Source of the DNA: VAZQ01 sp963744275
GTDB taxonomy: Bacteria > Pseudomonadota > Alphaproteobacteria > Rhizobiales > Xanthobacteraceae
Reading direction: 5' to 3'
Assembly (NCBI GenBank): GCA_963744275.1
Contig: CAVUSX010000029.1
Span: forward strand, 744,001 to 808,000
Length of the DNA stretch: 64,000 nucleotides
Part shown: one piece after another, positions 8,711 through 18,295 of the stretch
How the letters are laid out: each line of letters starts with the position of its first letter
Numbering within the stretch: the first letter of the stretch is position 1
Program-made: the position numbers and the translations under genes
The notes under the pieces: model-generated
Databases searched by the model: none
Told to the model about the DNA's origin: nothing
Seen by the model: the letters and a program-made list of their open reading frames with translations, nothing else

Positions 8711-11686
8711 GTGCCAGTGGATCGGGTTTGTTCAAGCAGTGGGCAAAGGCGTCATCCCATAACTCGACCTGCAAATCGGGTGGGCGCAATCGGCGCGGCG
8801 GCTCTTGTTCTTTGGATATTCAATGAGTCGACGTCGTCCGCGCGCTGCCGGGAACTCGACCAAACTTGCCAAGCGGTTGCGGCAGCCGGTCTCGATAACA
8901 TGCCCGGGGCCTGCACGCGCTCGAACGGCTTGCCGTTTTCTGCGCAGAGCGGTGTATCGCCGGATACGCAGTGCTCCGGTCGCCTGACTGACCTGCCCCA
9001 AAGGATCGCGCAAATCGGCGGTTCTCCGAAAGCTCCGTCGGTCCCGCCCGCGAGTGGGCCGAAACGGGCCGAGCCTCCGCGGCCCTTGCCGGGCCCTCAG
9101 CCGGCTCAGACATCGGTCACCTTCTATGTTTCCGCCACCGATGGGGATGACGACGCCAACGGCCGCGCCTCGAAGCGGAATTGCCCGCTGCAACAGTGTG
9201 GCGGCGGTGACGGACCTTTTGCGACGTTCAAACGAGCGCAACGGGCAGTGCGGGATCTGGACAAGCGAAACCTAAGGTCCGTCATCGTCCAGTTCGAGGA
9301 CGGCACCTACTTTCTTGCGGGGGAAGACCGTGGTGAGCCTCCGGAATCGCGGTCCATCGCCCTCAATGCTGCCGATTCCGGTTCCGCCGATATCGAGATC
9401 GTCTATGAGAATTTTCCCGGAGCGAAACCGGTCATCAGCGGTGGTATGCGCGTGCGCGATTGGAAGCTGGCGGGAGAGAATCGATGGATCGCAACGCTTC
9501 CCGAGGATACTGAGAATTTCGAGAACCTGTACGTTGGGGACGAACGACGTCTGCGGCCGCGTCTTGCGCTGCCGGCTGGCGGGGGCGACAGGTATTTGGG
9601 CTCCTATCTTCGCATCGAGGACGCCGTCTATGTCGACGCAGAGGTTAAGGACCGATGTCCGAGCCCCGCGCAGGCGGAGGGACCCCACAAAGGCAAATTC
9701 CTGTGTCTCGATCGCTTCATCTACGACGCATCCGACCCGATTTCGAGCTCCTGGCGCAACCTGACACCCGATCATGCCGTCGACGCCTGCAAGAATTTCT
9801 CGAACGTGAGCACGGCTCCGATCGGAGATATCGAGCTCGTCGACTTCGAGCAGTATGCGGCGGCCAGGCTGCGCATTGCATGTGTCGATGGCACCAAACG
9901 GATCGTCTACATGACGGGGCCGACCGCACATCAAATCCTGCATGAGAACGCGAACGGGTTCAAGAAAGGGCGCCGCTACCTTATCGAGAATGTCGAGGAT
10001 GATCTGTCGCAGCCCGGACAATGGTTCCTCGATCGATCCAAGAAGCCATGGACACTTACCTATGTCGGGCGCGCCCACGAGGATCCGAACGAGCTCATGG
10101 TCATCGCCCCGCAATTGGGGTTGGTACCGACGGCGGCCAACCTGCAGCACGTGACCTTTCGCGGCTTGACCTTTGCCCATGACAACGCAGTACTGCCGAT
10201 GGCCGGATACAGCGGCCTTGCTCCGATTCCAAGCGGCTGTTTCATTTCAAAACACCCGCGACGTCACCTTCGAAGGCAACGTGATCAAGCAGATATCCGG
10301 CGTAGGGCTGGAGTTCATCTCCTGCCCGGCGACGGGGCGAGCGAAATGGTGCGTCGCCGATGTCGGAGAGGCCGCCAATGCGCACAACACCGTGCGCGGG
10401 AATGTCTTCTACGATCTCGGCGCCAACGGGCTGCGCATCGGCATGTCGGCGCAGGCGGCCGACACCAAGGAAAATGTAGCGCACGACATCGTTGTCGAGG
10501 ACAACGTCATCGTCGGCTACGGACGCACCTATGTCGGGGCGACCGGAATCGTGCAAGGCAACGGCCATCACAATCTTTACACGCACAACGACGTGCAGAT
10601 GGCTACAAAGGCGCCATTCACATCTGCTATTGCAGCCCGTTCGCCTCACGAAGCCACGTCATGCCGTCGGACAACACGGTCTCCTACAACCTCGTCTATG
10701 ACCTGTTTCAAGGAATTATGAATGACAGCGGCTCCATCTATCTCGGCGTGGGTACTCCCGGCGTGGACGAGGGCAAGCCCGATGCGCCGCAGGTGCACGC
10801 ATCGGGGACCGGAAATCGCATACTGAACAATGTGGTCCACGACGTAAGCGATGCATCCGCGCTCGACAAGGATGGCTACGGAGGTGACGGGCTCTATCTG
10901 GACGATTTCACGACCGACGTAGAGATACGAAACAATCTTGTTTATCGCGTGTCGGACAACGCCGTAAGCTTCTCGGGACCACGAGCAACCCGCGATCCAG
11001 AAAGCGGCAAACCATACCCGGCGAGCGTCGTGAAGAACAACATTTTTGCCTTCGCGCGGCGACGCCATGCTCAACGCCTATAATCCCTTATTCCTTCAAG
11101 ATCGAGCCGCCGACACCGAATCCATTATTCTTCGTTGCAACCAACAACATCTTCTATTTCGACCGGAGCGGCGATTTGATGCCGCCCGACGCGCAGCTTT
11201 CCACGTGCAAGGCGGTTGTGCCTATCCGGGCGGCGGCGCTACCGGCTCTCGCACTCTTGCCCTATACGGGTTACCAAGTATGGAACAGCAACATCTATTG
11301 GCATGTCGGATCGAACTTCGCCAACGAGAAACACGCGTTCTATACGCAGTTCAGGCCCAGCGGTGAGAAGCGCGCATGCCTCAAGCCAAAGGACCTGAAG
11401 ACATTCGATCTCAGGGCTTGGCGGGCGGTGGGCGAGGACGTCGAAGGCAAGGTGCTGCAGCCCGAGTTCAAAAACCCGGGCTATCCGGACAGCGATTTCA
11501 GTTTGCTGAGGTCCCCCGGCCTCGGCTTCGAGCCCTTCAATCCGAAAGAAGCGGGCCCCCGGAGCTCATGACATCGCCGCCCCAAAGGTGCTCGCGTCCT
11601 TCCCGACCGCGCGGTTCGATCCGAGGACCGGCTTCCGACTCCACCTCGCCTCCGTCCCGGTGGACGAGCCATACGGATACCCGTAG
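8711..11686 (+). CDS. exported right-handed beta-helix protein, frames interrupted
   Basis: A long protein of about 990 residues read across several frame breaks. The N-terminus has a hydrophobic segment (IGAAALVLWIF), then a Pro-rich linker. The segment TFYVSATDGDDDANG marks the start of the fold. GPFATFKRAQRAVRDL and YFLAGE follow, as in pectate-lyase-like and DUF1565-type beta-helix proteins. Repeated N/V rungs (RGNVFYDLGANGLRI, DNVIVGYGR, NNVVHDVSD, RNNLVYRVSDNAV) form the helix. Frame steps occur near 10243, 10600, 11060, about 11100-11170 and 11565. The last frame, LASFPTARFDPRTGF, ends at 11686. It is probably a polysaccharide-active or surface protein. GC content is visibly lower than in the neighbours, suggesting transfer. 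The exact start is uncertain; the GTG at 8711 lacks a good ribosome site. Confidence 0.65.
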
Positions 11687-11724
11687 TCAGGTCAAGGCCG
11701 CGGAAATGCTGGCACGTCACTCAT

Positions 11725-12309
11725 CTAAATCAGCTTCAATCCCTTGTGCACCAGAATAACCGCGGTCGCGCTCAGCTCGAGCGCGCGCTTGACCACCTCG
11801 CGCGGATAGACCGGGGTGTGATCGACGGTGCCTTCCTGCTGCACCTCGTCGGCGATGAGGCGGTTGCGCTTGTCGAGGAACAGCACGCGCAATTGCTCCT
11901 TGGCGGCGAACGCCATGGCGGTGCGGCAATAGTCGAGCACGCTCGACCATGAGGACAGCACCGGCCGGTTGTGCACCTGTCCGCGCGCGAGCGCATGGGC
12001 GGCCGCCTCCACGATCTTGAGCTCGGTGATGGCGGCTTCGCCCAGGCCCTTGATCGATTTCAGCCGCTCGATCGGGGCGGAGACCACCTCGGCGAAGGAG
12101 CCGAACTGCTTGAGCAGGTCCTTGGCGAGCGGCTTGAGGTCGCGGCGCCCGATGGCGCGAAACAGCACGAGCTCGATGAGCTCGTAATCCGCCAAGGCGT
12201 CGCTGCCGCCCTTGAGGAAGCGCTCGCGCAGCCGCTCGCGATGGCCGTGAAAGTGCGGCGCCGGCTCGGCCAGCCCGGCTGGTGTCTTGGTTTCCTGCTT
12301 GCCCGCCAT
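11725..12309 (-). CDS. radC: RadC/JAB-domain protein lacking the catalytic JAMM motif
   Basis: A 194-residue protein, last in a sfsA-map-radC run. The N-terminal helix-hairpin-helix part (LADYELIELVLFRAIGRRD ... IERLKSIKGLGEA) and the first half of the JAB/MPN domain (LRVLFLDKRNRLIADE, HTPVYPREVVKRALEL) are intact. It then reads ATAVILVH and goes directly to KGLKLI and stop. RadC proteins normally continue after VH with NHPSGDP and about 45 more residues before a terminal GLxLI. The deletion is therefore in frame and removes the His-x-His...Ser...Asp metal site. The protein is unlikely to have metalloenzyme activity. It is convergent with the beta-helix gene, 38 bp away. Confidence 0.85.
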   Translation of the reverse strand: MAGKQETKTPAGLAEPAPHFHGHRERLRERFLKGGSDALADYELIELVLFRAIGRRDLKPLAKDLLKQFGSFAEVVSAPIERLKSIKGLGEAAITELKIVEAAAHALARGQVHNRPVLSSWSSVLDYCRTAMAFAAKEQLRVLFLDKRNRLIADEVQQEGTVDHTPVYPREVVKRALELSATAVILVHKGLKLI

Positions 12310-12383
12310 GGACCGCCCCCGCCGGCCCGCGATCGTGGCCCGCGCGCTTCAGGATGACGGCAATTTCGGACTTTGCAACGGGA

Positions 12384-13220
12384 TCAAACGCGCTCGCCCC
12401 CGGCGCCCCCGGGCTGGCCGAGCCCTTGCGGCGACAGGGTGAAGATCTCGACCCCGGTGTCGGTCACCGCCACCGTGTGCTCGAACTGGGCGGAGAGCGA
12501 GCGGTCGCGGGTCACCGCGGTCCAGCCGTCGGATAAAACCTTCACGTGCGGCCGGCCCAGATTGATCATGGGCTCGACCGTGAAGAACATGCCGGGCTTG
12601 AGCACGATGCCTTCGCCGGCGCGGCCGACGTGGACGATATTGGGCTCGTCGTGGAACAGGCGGCCGAGGCCGTGGCCGCAGAAATCCCGCACCACGCTCA
12701 TGTGCTGGGCCTCGACGAAGCTCTGGATGGAAAAGCCGATGTCGCCCGAGGTGGCGCCCGGCCGGATCACCGCGATGCCGCGCATCATGGCCTCGTAGGT
12801 GACCTCGATCAGGCGTTCGGCGCGGCGCGGAATCGCCCCCACCGCGTACATGCGGCTCGAATCGCCGTGCCAGCCGTCGAGGATCAGGGTCACGTCGACA
12901 TTGACGATGTCGCCGTCCTTGAGCGGCTTCTCGCCCGGGATGCCGTGGCAGACCACGTGATTGACCGAGGTGCAGGTCGATTTGCGATAGCCGCGATACA
13001 TCAGGGTCGCCGGCACCGCCTTGTGGTCCATGGCGAAATCGAACACCAGGCCGTCGATATGGTCGGTGGTCACGCCGGGCTTCACCTCGTGCGTGAGCAT
13101 GTCGAGACATTCGGCGGCCAGGCGGCCGGCCAAGCGCATGCCCGCGAAGGCGCTGGGGCCGTGCAGCTTGATCTGACCGGTCTTGCGTTGCGGCGCCAGG
13201 GCCGCGTCCACATAGCTCAT
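12384..13220 (-). CDS. map: type I methionine aminopeptidase
   Basis: A 278-residue enzyme that removes the initiator methionine from new proteins. The five metal ligands are visible: Asp in NVDVTLILDGW, Asp in GDSSRM, His in GHGLGRLFHDEP, Glu in FFTVEPM and Glu in AQFEHTV. The substrate-site CHGIPGEKPL segment is also present. I chose the ATG at 13220 (MSYVDAALAPQRK) because homologues begin there. An in-frame ATG at 13337, right behind the sfsA stop, would add 39 residues without conserved features. It is transcribed with sfsA upstream and radC downstream. Confidence 0.92.
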   Translation of the reverse strand: MSYVDAALAPQRKTGQIKLHGPSAFAGMRLAGRLAAECLDMLTHEVKPGVTTDHIDGLVFDFAMDHKAVPATLMYRGYRKSTCTSVNHVVCHGIPGEKPLKDGDIVNVDVTLILDGWHGDSSRMYAVGAIPRRAERLIEVTYEAMMRGIAVIRPGATSGDIGFSIQSFVEAQHMSVVRDFCGHGLGRLFHDEPNIVHVGRAGEGIVLKPGMFFTVEPMINLGRPHVKVLSDGWTAVTRDRSLSAQFEHTVAVTDTGVEIFTLSPQGLGQPGGAGGERV

Positions 13221-13337
13221 GCGTTTACGTCGCTCGCCAGAATAGCCGCGGTTGGGAGAGTTGCGCTCGAAGCCGTTCCCCTGCTGGTCTGCAATGTAAG
13301 CAAGAAGGCCGCCGGCGCAAGCACATTGCACGGGCAT

Positions 13338-14051
13338 TTAGTCAATGATCGCAATGGCCTCGGCGACCTCTATGGCGTCGTGGCTGAGTCGGCAGCGCCG
13401 CGCCAGCGCCTCCACCCCATGGCCGCGCGCGAGATCGAATTGCAGCCCATAGGCGGGGTCGATGTCGCGGGCGAGCGCAAAGCGCTCGGCCGAGGCGATC
13501 TGGACCAGGAACAGCATGACGGCGCGGGCGCCCGCCGCCGCCACGACGGCGAGCTCTTGCAGATGCTTGGCGCCGCGCTCGGTCACCGCGTCGGGAAACT
13601 CGGCGAGCCCCTTCTGCCGCATCAGATGCACGTTCTTGACCTCCACGTAGCAGGGCGGCCGGCCGGGCTCTTCCAAGAGGAAATCCACCCGCGAATTCTT
13701 GCCGTATTTCACCTCGCGGCGGATGCTCCGATAGCCGGTGAGCTGCGGGATGCGGCCGGCCGCGATGGCTTCGGCCGCCAGCGCATTCGGGTTGGTGGTG
13801 TTGATGCCGACGAGCTCAGGGCCGCTGCCGAGATCGACCTCGACCAGCTCCCAGCTGTGGCCGAGCTTGCGCTTGGGATTGTGCGAGCGCGACAGCCACA
13901 CCGGCGCCCCGGGGGCCGCGAGCCCGATCATGGAGCCCGGATTGGCGCAATGGGCCGTCACGGTCTCGCCGCCGGGCAGCGCCACGTCGGCCAGAAAGCG
14001 CTTGTAGCGGCGGACCAGTGTCGCAGGGACGAGCGGGGCGGTGAAGCGCAT
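13338..14051 (-). CDS. sfsA: SfsA, DNA/RNA nuclease-like protein
   Basis: A 237-residue SfsA-family protein. The OB-like N-terminus (VRRYKRFLADVALPGG, HCANPGSMIGL) and the nuclease-like core (SRVDFLLEE, CYVEVKNVHL, FPDAVTERGAKHLQEL) are all present. The family was first linked to maltose regulation in E. coli and carries a PD-(D/E)xK-type core; its physiological role is poorly defined. The ATG at 14051 gives the usual length. The upstream region is occupied by a palindromic repeat. It is the first gene of the sfsA-map-radC group. Confidence 0.9.
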   Translation of the reverse strand: MRFTAPLVPATLVRRYKRFLADVALPGGETVTAHCANPGSMIGLAAPGAPVWLSRSHNPKRKLGHSWELVEVDLGSGPELVGINTTNPNALAAEAIAAGRIPQLTGYRSIRREVKYGKNSRVDFLLEEPGRPPCYVEVKNVHLMRQKGLAEFPDAVTERGAKHLQELAVVAAAGARAVMLFLVQIASAERFALARDIDPAYGLQFDLARGHGVEALARRCRLSHDAIEVAEAIAIID

Positions 14052-14081
14052 GGCTCGGTTTAGCCGATTTGCGCCGACCTT

Positions 14082-14173
14082 GTAGGGCGCAATCGCTTTA
14101 TTGCGCCATCGGTCTCGCCACAGGGCGCAATCCCTCGGCGGCCAAGCGGCGCAATAAAGCGATTGCGCCCTAC
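14082..14173. repeat. intergenic palindromic element with 26-bp perfect inverted arms
   Basis: The left arm at 14082-14107 begins GTAGGGCGCAATCG and its exact reverse complement lies at 14148-14173. About 40 bp lie between them, including a third partial copy, CAGGGCGCAATCCC. The element sits between divergent sfsA and the antiporter gene. It resembles REP/BIME-type elements common in Bradyrhizobium relatives. Confidence 0.8.
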
Positions 14174-14226
14174 GATCCACATGCCAACGTGCGGGCCGGC
14201 GCCGCGCCAGGAGATCAATACGCCCG

Positions 14227-16023
14227 ATGGCTTCCCTCGACACCGTCAGCATCGGCATTTTGCTGGGCGCGCTCCTGGTGCTGGCCGGCATCCTGTCGAG
14301 CCTGGTCGCGATGCGGTTCGGAGCGCCGCTCCTGCTGGTGTTCCTGATCCTGGGCATGCTGGCCGGCGAGTCGGGTCCGGGCGGGATCAGGTTCGACGAC
14401 GTTCACACCACCTATTTGGTGGGCTCGATCGCGCTCGCCCTCATCCTGTTCGACGGCGGCTTGCGCACGCGTTTTGCGACCTTCCGCAGCGTGTTCGCGC
14501 CCGCCCTGGTGCTCGCCACCCTCGGGGTCCTCTTGACCGCGGCCCTGACGGCGCCGGCCGCCAAATACGTGCTCGGCCTCGGCTGGGTCGAGGCGGCGCT
14601 GGTCGGCGCGGTGGTGGCCTCGACCGATGCGGCGGCCGTGTTCTTCCTCATCCATGCCCGCGGCTTGCGCCTGCGCCCGCGGGTGGGCGCGATCCTGGAG
14701 GTCGAATCCGGCAGCAACGATCCGTTTGCGGTCTTCCTCACCATCGTACTGGTCGAGTTCCTGCTCAAGGGCGAAGGCTCCTGGCAGCAGGTGCTGGGCA
14801 GTCTGGCGGCCGAGGCCGCCATCGCCTCCATCCTCGGCATCTATGGCGGCCGCGCGATCGTGCTCGCCCTCAACCGGCTCGGGCTGGCGCAGGGCCTGCA
14901 CGCCCCGTTCGTGGCCACCAGCGCGCTGGTCATCTTCGGGCTCGCCTCGTTCGTGCATGCCTCGGGTTTTCTCGCCGTCTATCTGGCCGGCCTGGTGGTG
15001 GGCAACAGGCCCACGCGCGCCCACAACACCGTGGTGGTGTTCCTCGACGCGGTGACCTGGCTCGCCCAGATCGTGATGTTCGTGCTGCTCGGCTTGCTGG
15101 CCTGGCCGCAGCGGCTGGCCGCCCACGCACTGCCGGCGCTCGCGGTCGCGCTCACCTTGATGGTCTTCGCGCGCCCGGCCGCTGTTTTCCTTTGCCTCTT
15201 GCCGTTCCGGTTTTCCTGGCGCGAGCGGGCGTTCATCTCCTGGGTCGGATTGCGCGGCGCGGTCGGCATCTTCCTGGCGTCGATTCCCCTGATGGTGGGA
15301 CTGCCGCAGGCGCAGCTCTTTTTCGACGTCGGCTTCGTGGTGGTGCTGGTCTCGCTTCTGGTGCAAGGCTGGAGCATCGCGTGGGCGGCGCGGCGGCTCC
15401 ACATCGCGCTGCCGCGCCACGATCCGCTGCCGCGCCGGGTCGAGCTCGACCTGCCCGGACAGCTCGCGCAGGAAATCGTCGGCTATCCGCTCGGTGCCAA
15501 CAGCCCCTATCTGCGGCGCGGCCTCATTCCGTCATGGGCGCGGCCGACCCTGGTGGTGCGCGACGAGCGCATCCTGACGCCGGCCGAGGCCGCGCCGGTC
15601 CGCCAGGGCGACTATGTCTATTTGCTGGCGCCGCCCGAAAAGGCGCAGGCGCTCGATCGCTTCTTCGTCGACATGCCGCCGCCGAGGGTGCCCGATCCGC
15701 ACCTGCTCGGGGATTTCTTCGTGTCCGGCGAGGCGACCTTGGGGGAGCTCGCCGCGATCTATGGCCTTGTGGTCGCGCCCGACGAGGCTGCGACCGCGCT
15801 GGCGGATTATCTCGGCCAAGAACTTAAGCGAGAGCTCGGGCATGTGCCGAAGCCGGGCGACACGGTACCGCTCGGCCCCATCGTGCTGGTGGTGCATGCC
15901 GTCGACCACGACCGCGTCAGCGCGGTGGGGTTGCGGCTGCCGGAGGAGCCGGAATCGCCGCCACGCCTGGTGGACCGGCTCAAGCGGCTGCTGCGCCGTC
16001 TGCATCCGTTCCACGATCACTGA
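14227..16023 (+). CDS. nhaP2: K+(Na+)/H+ antiporter, NhaP2/CvrA type (CPA1 family)
   Basis: A 598-residue protein. About 12-13 membrane segments fill residues 1-400, with family motifs DGGLRT, STDAAAVFFL (the conserved Asp region), ESGSNDP and SWVGLRGAVG. The cytoplasmic tail (about 400-598) holds a TrkA_C-like region (LGANSPYLRRGLIP, LLAPPEKAQALDRFF) and a terminal CorC/HlyC-like domain (LVVHAVDHDRVSAVGLRLP). This is the NhaP2/CvrA architecture, in which the tail senses cytoplasmic state. It exchanges K+ or Na+ for protons at the inner membrane. The start ATG at 14227 has AGGAG somewhat far upstream (about 15 bases). It stands alone and is convergent with modC. Confidence 0.9.
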   Translation: MASLDTVSIGILLGALLVLAGILSSLVAMRFGAPLLLVFLILGMLAGESGPGGIRFDDVHTTYLVGSIALALILFDGGLRTRFATFRSVFAPALVLATLGVLLTAALTAPAAKYVLGLGWVEAALVGAVVASTDAAAVFFLIHARGLRLRPRVGAILEVESGSNDPFAVFLTIVLVEFLLKGEGSWQQVLGSLAAEAAIASILGIYGGRAIVLALNRLGLAQGLHAPFVATSALVIFGLASFVHASGFLAVYLAGLVVGNRPTRAHNTVVVFLDAVTWLAQIVMFVLLGLLAWPQRLAAHALPALAVALTLMVFARPAAVFLCLLPFRFSWRERAFISWVGLRGAVGIFLASIPLMVGLPQAQLFFDVGFVVVLVSLLVQGWSIAWAARRLHIALPRHDPLPRRVELDLPGQLAQEIVGYPLGANSPYLRRGLIPSWARPTLVVRDERILTPAEAAPVRQGDYVYLLAPPEKAQALDRFFVDMPPPRVPDPHLLGDFFVSGEATLGELAAIYGLVVAPDEAATALADYLGQELKRELGHVPKPGDTVPLGPIVLVVHAVDHDRVSAVGLRLPEEPESPPRLVDRLKRLLRRLHPFHDH

Positions 16024-16037
16024 TCAAAAGCCGGGCG

Positions 16038-16725
16038 CTACAAAACCGCATCGGCATCCGCCGCATCGAGCAGCTCCTTGCCGCCGGCGGCCGCGACCTT
16101 GCCGGCCTCGAGCCGTACCACCGAGGTGGCGATCCGCCGCAGCTCGGCGGCCTGGTGGCTGACATAGACCATGGGCACCCCGACCTCGTCGCGCAGGCGT
16201 TCCAGATAGGGCAGGATCTCGCGCTTGCGTTCAATGTCGAGCGAGGCGAGCGGCTCGTCCAGCAGCAGCAGGCGAGGGCGCGTCAACAGAGCGCGGCCGA
16301 TGGCGATGCGCTGGCGCTCGCCGCCCGAGAGCTTGCCGGGCCGCCGCTCCAGCAACTGGCCGATGTGGAGCAGCCCGACGATGCGCGCCATCTGGGCCCG
16401 GTCGGGCGGCAGGCCGCACATCCGCCGCCCATAGTCGAGGTTGTGCGCGACGCTCAAATGAGGAAACAGCCGGCCCTCCTGAAACACGTAGCCGATGCGC
16501 CGGCGATGCGGCGGCAGGTCGATGCGCTTGGCGGAATCGAACAGCACCGCCTCGTCGATCGCGATGCGGCCGCGGTCGGGCGCGACCAATCCGGCGATCA
16601 TGTTGATGAGCGTGGTCTTGCCCGCCCCGGAGGGCCCGAACACGCGCGGTCACGCCGTTTCCGCTCTGGAAGCGCGCGCTCAGGGAGAAATCGCCCAGCC
16701 GTTTCTCGACGTCGACGTCAAGCAT
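16038..16725 (-). CDS. modC: molybdate-type ABC transporter ATPase, short form, one frame shift
   Basis: The start MLDVDVEKRLGDFSLSARFQ reads into GNGVTA and then shifts by one base near 16648. The next frame carries FGPSGAGKTTLINMIAG (Walker A), the signature LSGGERQRIAIGRALL, and LLLLDEPLASLD (Walker B). The 688 bp minus one inserted base gives 228 residues. That is only the nucleotide-binding domain. The C-terminal TOBE/Mop domain found in E. coli ModC is absent, and the protein stops after ELLDAADADAVL. It begins one base after the modB stop (TAGCATG), so the two are translationally coupled. Confidence 0.85.
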
Positions 16726-16726
16726 G

Positions 16727-17422
16727 CTATTCCCCGTGGAAGCGCATGCCGGCGCGCCGCGACAGCCATTCGGCCGCCACCAGCGCGGTGAGCGAGATCG
16801 CGATCGCCACCAGCACCAGCCGCCCGGCCGCCGCGTCGCCGTTGGGCACTTGAGTGAAAGTGTAGATGGCGGCCGAGATCGTCTGCGTCTCGCCCGGAAT
16901 GTTGGCCACGAACGTGATGGTGGCGCCGAACTCGCCCAGCGCCTTGGCGAAGCAGAGCACGACGCCGGCGATGAGCCCGGGCAGCGCGAGCGGCAGGGTC
17001 ACGGTCAGGAAGACCCAGATGCCGTTGGCGCCGAGCGTGGCGGCGGCCTCCTCCAGGCGGGTGTCGATGGCCTCGATCGCGAGCCGGATGGGCCGCACCA
17101 GGAGCGGAAACCCCATGATCCCGCAGGCCAGCGCCGCTCCGGTCCAGCGGAACGAGAACACGATGCCGAGCTGGTCGGCCAGGAAGGCGCCGAGCAGCCC
17201 ACGCCGGCCGAACGTGATGAGGAGCAGATAGCCGGTCACGACCGGCGGCAGCACCAGCGGCAGATGCACCAGCCCATCGAGCAGGGTCTTGCCCCAAAAC
17301 GACTTGCGCGCCAGCAGCCAGGCCATGGCGATGCCGAACGGCAGCGCCACCAGGGTCGCCACCACGGCGATCCGCAGCGACAACCGGATCGCGATCCATT
17401 CATCGGGAGAAAGGTCGAGCAA
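16727..17422 (-). CDS. modB: molybdate ABC transporter permease
   Basis: A 231-residue inner-membrane permease with five or six membrane segments. It contains the ABC-coupling EAA-type loop (IDTRLEEAAATLGANGIWVF) and the ModB-typical KALGEFGATITFVANIPGETQT. It works with the ModC ATPase directly downstream. No periplasmic binding protein gene (modA) or modE regulator lies in the window, so either ModA is encoded elsewhere or the pair handles a related oxyanion. The start ATG at 17422 has no strong ribosome site. Confidence 0.88.
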   Translation of the reverse strand: MLDLSPDEWIAIRLSLRIAVVATLVALPFGIAMAWLLARKSFWGKTLLDGLVHLPLVLPPVVTGYLLLITFGRRGLLGAFLADQLGIVFSFRWTGAALACGIMGFPLLVRPIRLAIEAIDTRLEEAAATLGANGIWVFLTVTLPLALPGLIAGVVLCFAKALGEFGATITFVANIPGETQTISAAIYTFTQVPNGDAAAGRLVLVAIAISLTALVAAEWLSRRAGMRFHGE

Positions 17423-17740
17423 CCGGCACCCTTTGGGCTTGGTCCAGAGTAAGGATGGGAGCCATGGCGCCGGGACCCTAAGCAGCGCACGCGGTTGCTC
17501 GACGAGCTCTGTGTCGTTGAAACGACCGCTCCGGAAGCGCCGTTCCGGGCCGGCAGGGCGCGCTTACGGCGCGCCGCGGGTCGCGCGCCGGACACTAGAG
17601 CATTTCCCGGAAATGTGGAGTCCCGCTCTGTTGGCCGGAAACGCGGGTGCTTTGTTGTGTCCGACCGGCCTTTCCGCGGGTCGGGGCTGCCTGGTTGCCC
17701 GCCCCGCGCTCTTGCGCGAAGGTGCGGCGGGGGAATCACG
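17423..17740. other. intergenic region, no gene seen
   Basis: A 318-bp gap between divergent modB and the YIP1-like gene. Around 17595-17625 it carries an AGAGCATTTCCCGGAAATG stretch with a short palindrome (CATTTCCGGGAAATG-like), similar to short repeats near 22.0 and 38.87 kb. No convincing coding frame or operator was recognised. In particular I see no clear ModE-type site. Confidence 0.4.
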
Positions 17741-18292
17741 ATGGAACTGCTCATCCGCATCAAGGCGATCCTGCTGACGCCGCATACCGAATGGCTGGTG
17801 ATCGCAAAGGAGAAGGGCGAGCCGGCGGCGCTGTTCATGCGCTATGTGGCGATCCTGGCGCTGGTTCCGGCGCTGGCGCGCTTCATCGGGACTGCCCTGG
17901 TCGGCTGGTACGCGCCGGTCCTCTCGAGCCTCGCCGGCGCGCTCGTCACCTATCTGTCCGGTTTCGCCATCGTCTATGGTTTGGCCCTGATCATCGTGGG
18001 GCTGGCGCCCCGGTTCGGAGCGCAAAAGGATTTCGCCTCCGCCCTCAAGCTCGCGGTCTATTCCTTCACGCCGGTTTGGCTCGCCGGCATCTTCCTCATC
18101 GTCCCCGGCTTGAGCTTCCTGATCATCATGGGGTTGCACGGGGTCTATCTGCTCTGGACCGGGCTGCCGGTCCTGATGCGGGCGCCGGCCGAGAAGGCGC
18201 TGCCCTATGCGGCGGTGGTGGCGGTTTGCGCGCTCGTCGTCATGGTCGCCCTCGGCTGGGTCGAGGCCCCGCTCTTCGGCCCGCCGCGCTGA
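17741..18292 (+). CDS. YIP1-family integral membrane protein
   Basis: A 183-residue protein beginning MELLIRIKAILLTPHTEW. The N-terminal pattern 'IlltPxxeW' followed by five membrane segments (about residues 32-52, 55-80, 100-120, 122-142, 158-178) is typical of small bacterial YIP1-domain proteins of unknown function. The start is supported by GCGGGGGAATCACG before the ATG. It is convergent with mepA, with stop codons only a few bases apart. No partner suggests a specific role. Confidence 0.75.
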   Translation: MELLIRIKAILLTPHTEWLVIAKEKGEPAALFMRYVAILALVPALARFIGTALVGWYAPVLSSLAGALVTYLSGFAIVYGLALIIVGLAPRFGAQKDFASALKLAVYSFTPVWLAGIFLIVPGLSFLIIMGLHGVYLLWTGLPVLMRAPAEKALPYAAVVAVCALVVMVALGWVEAPLFGPPR

Positions 18293-18295
18293 TCC

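Noticed and set aside
17423..17740. ModE operator before modB
   Set aside because: I looked for an inverted TATAT/ATATA-type site and found only a GC-rich gap with an unrelated AGAGCATTTCC repeat.
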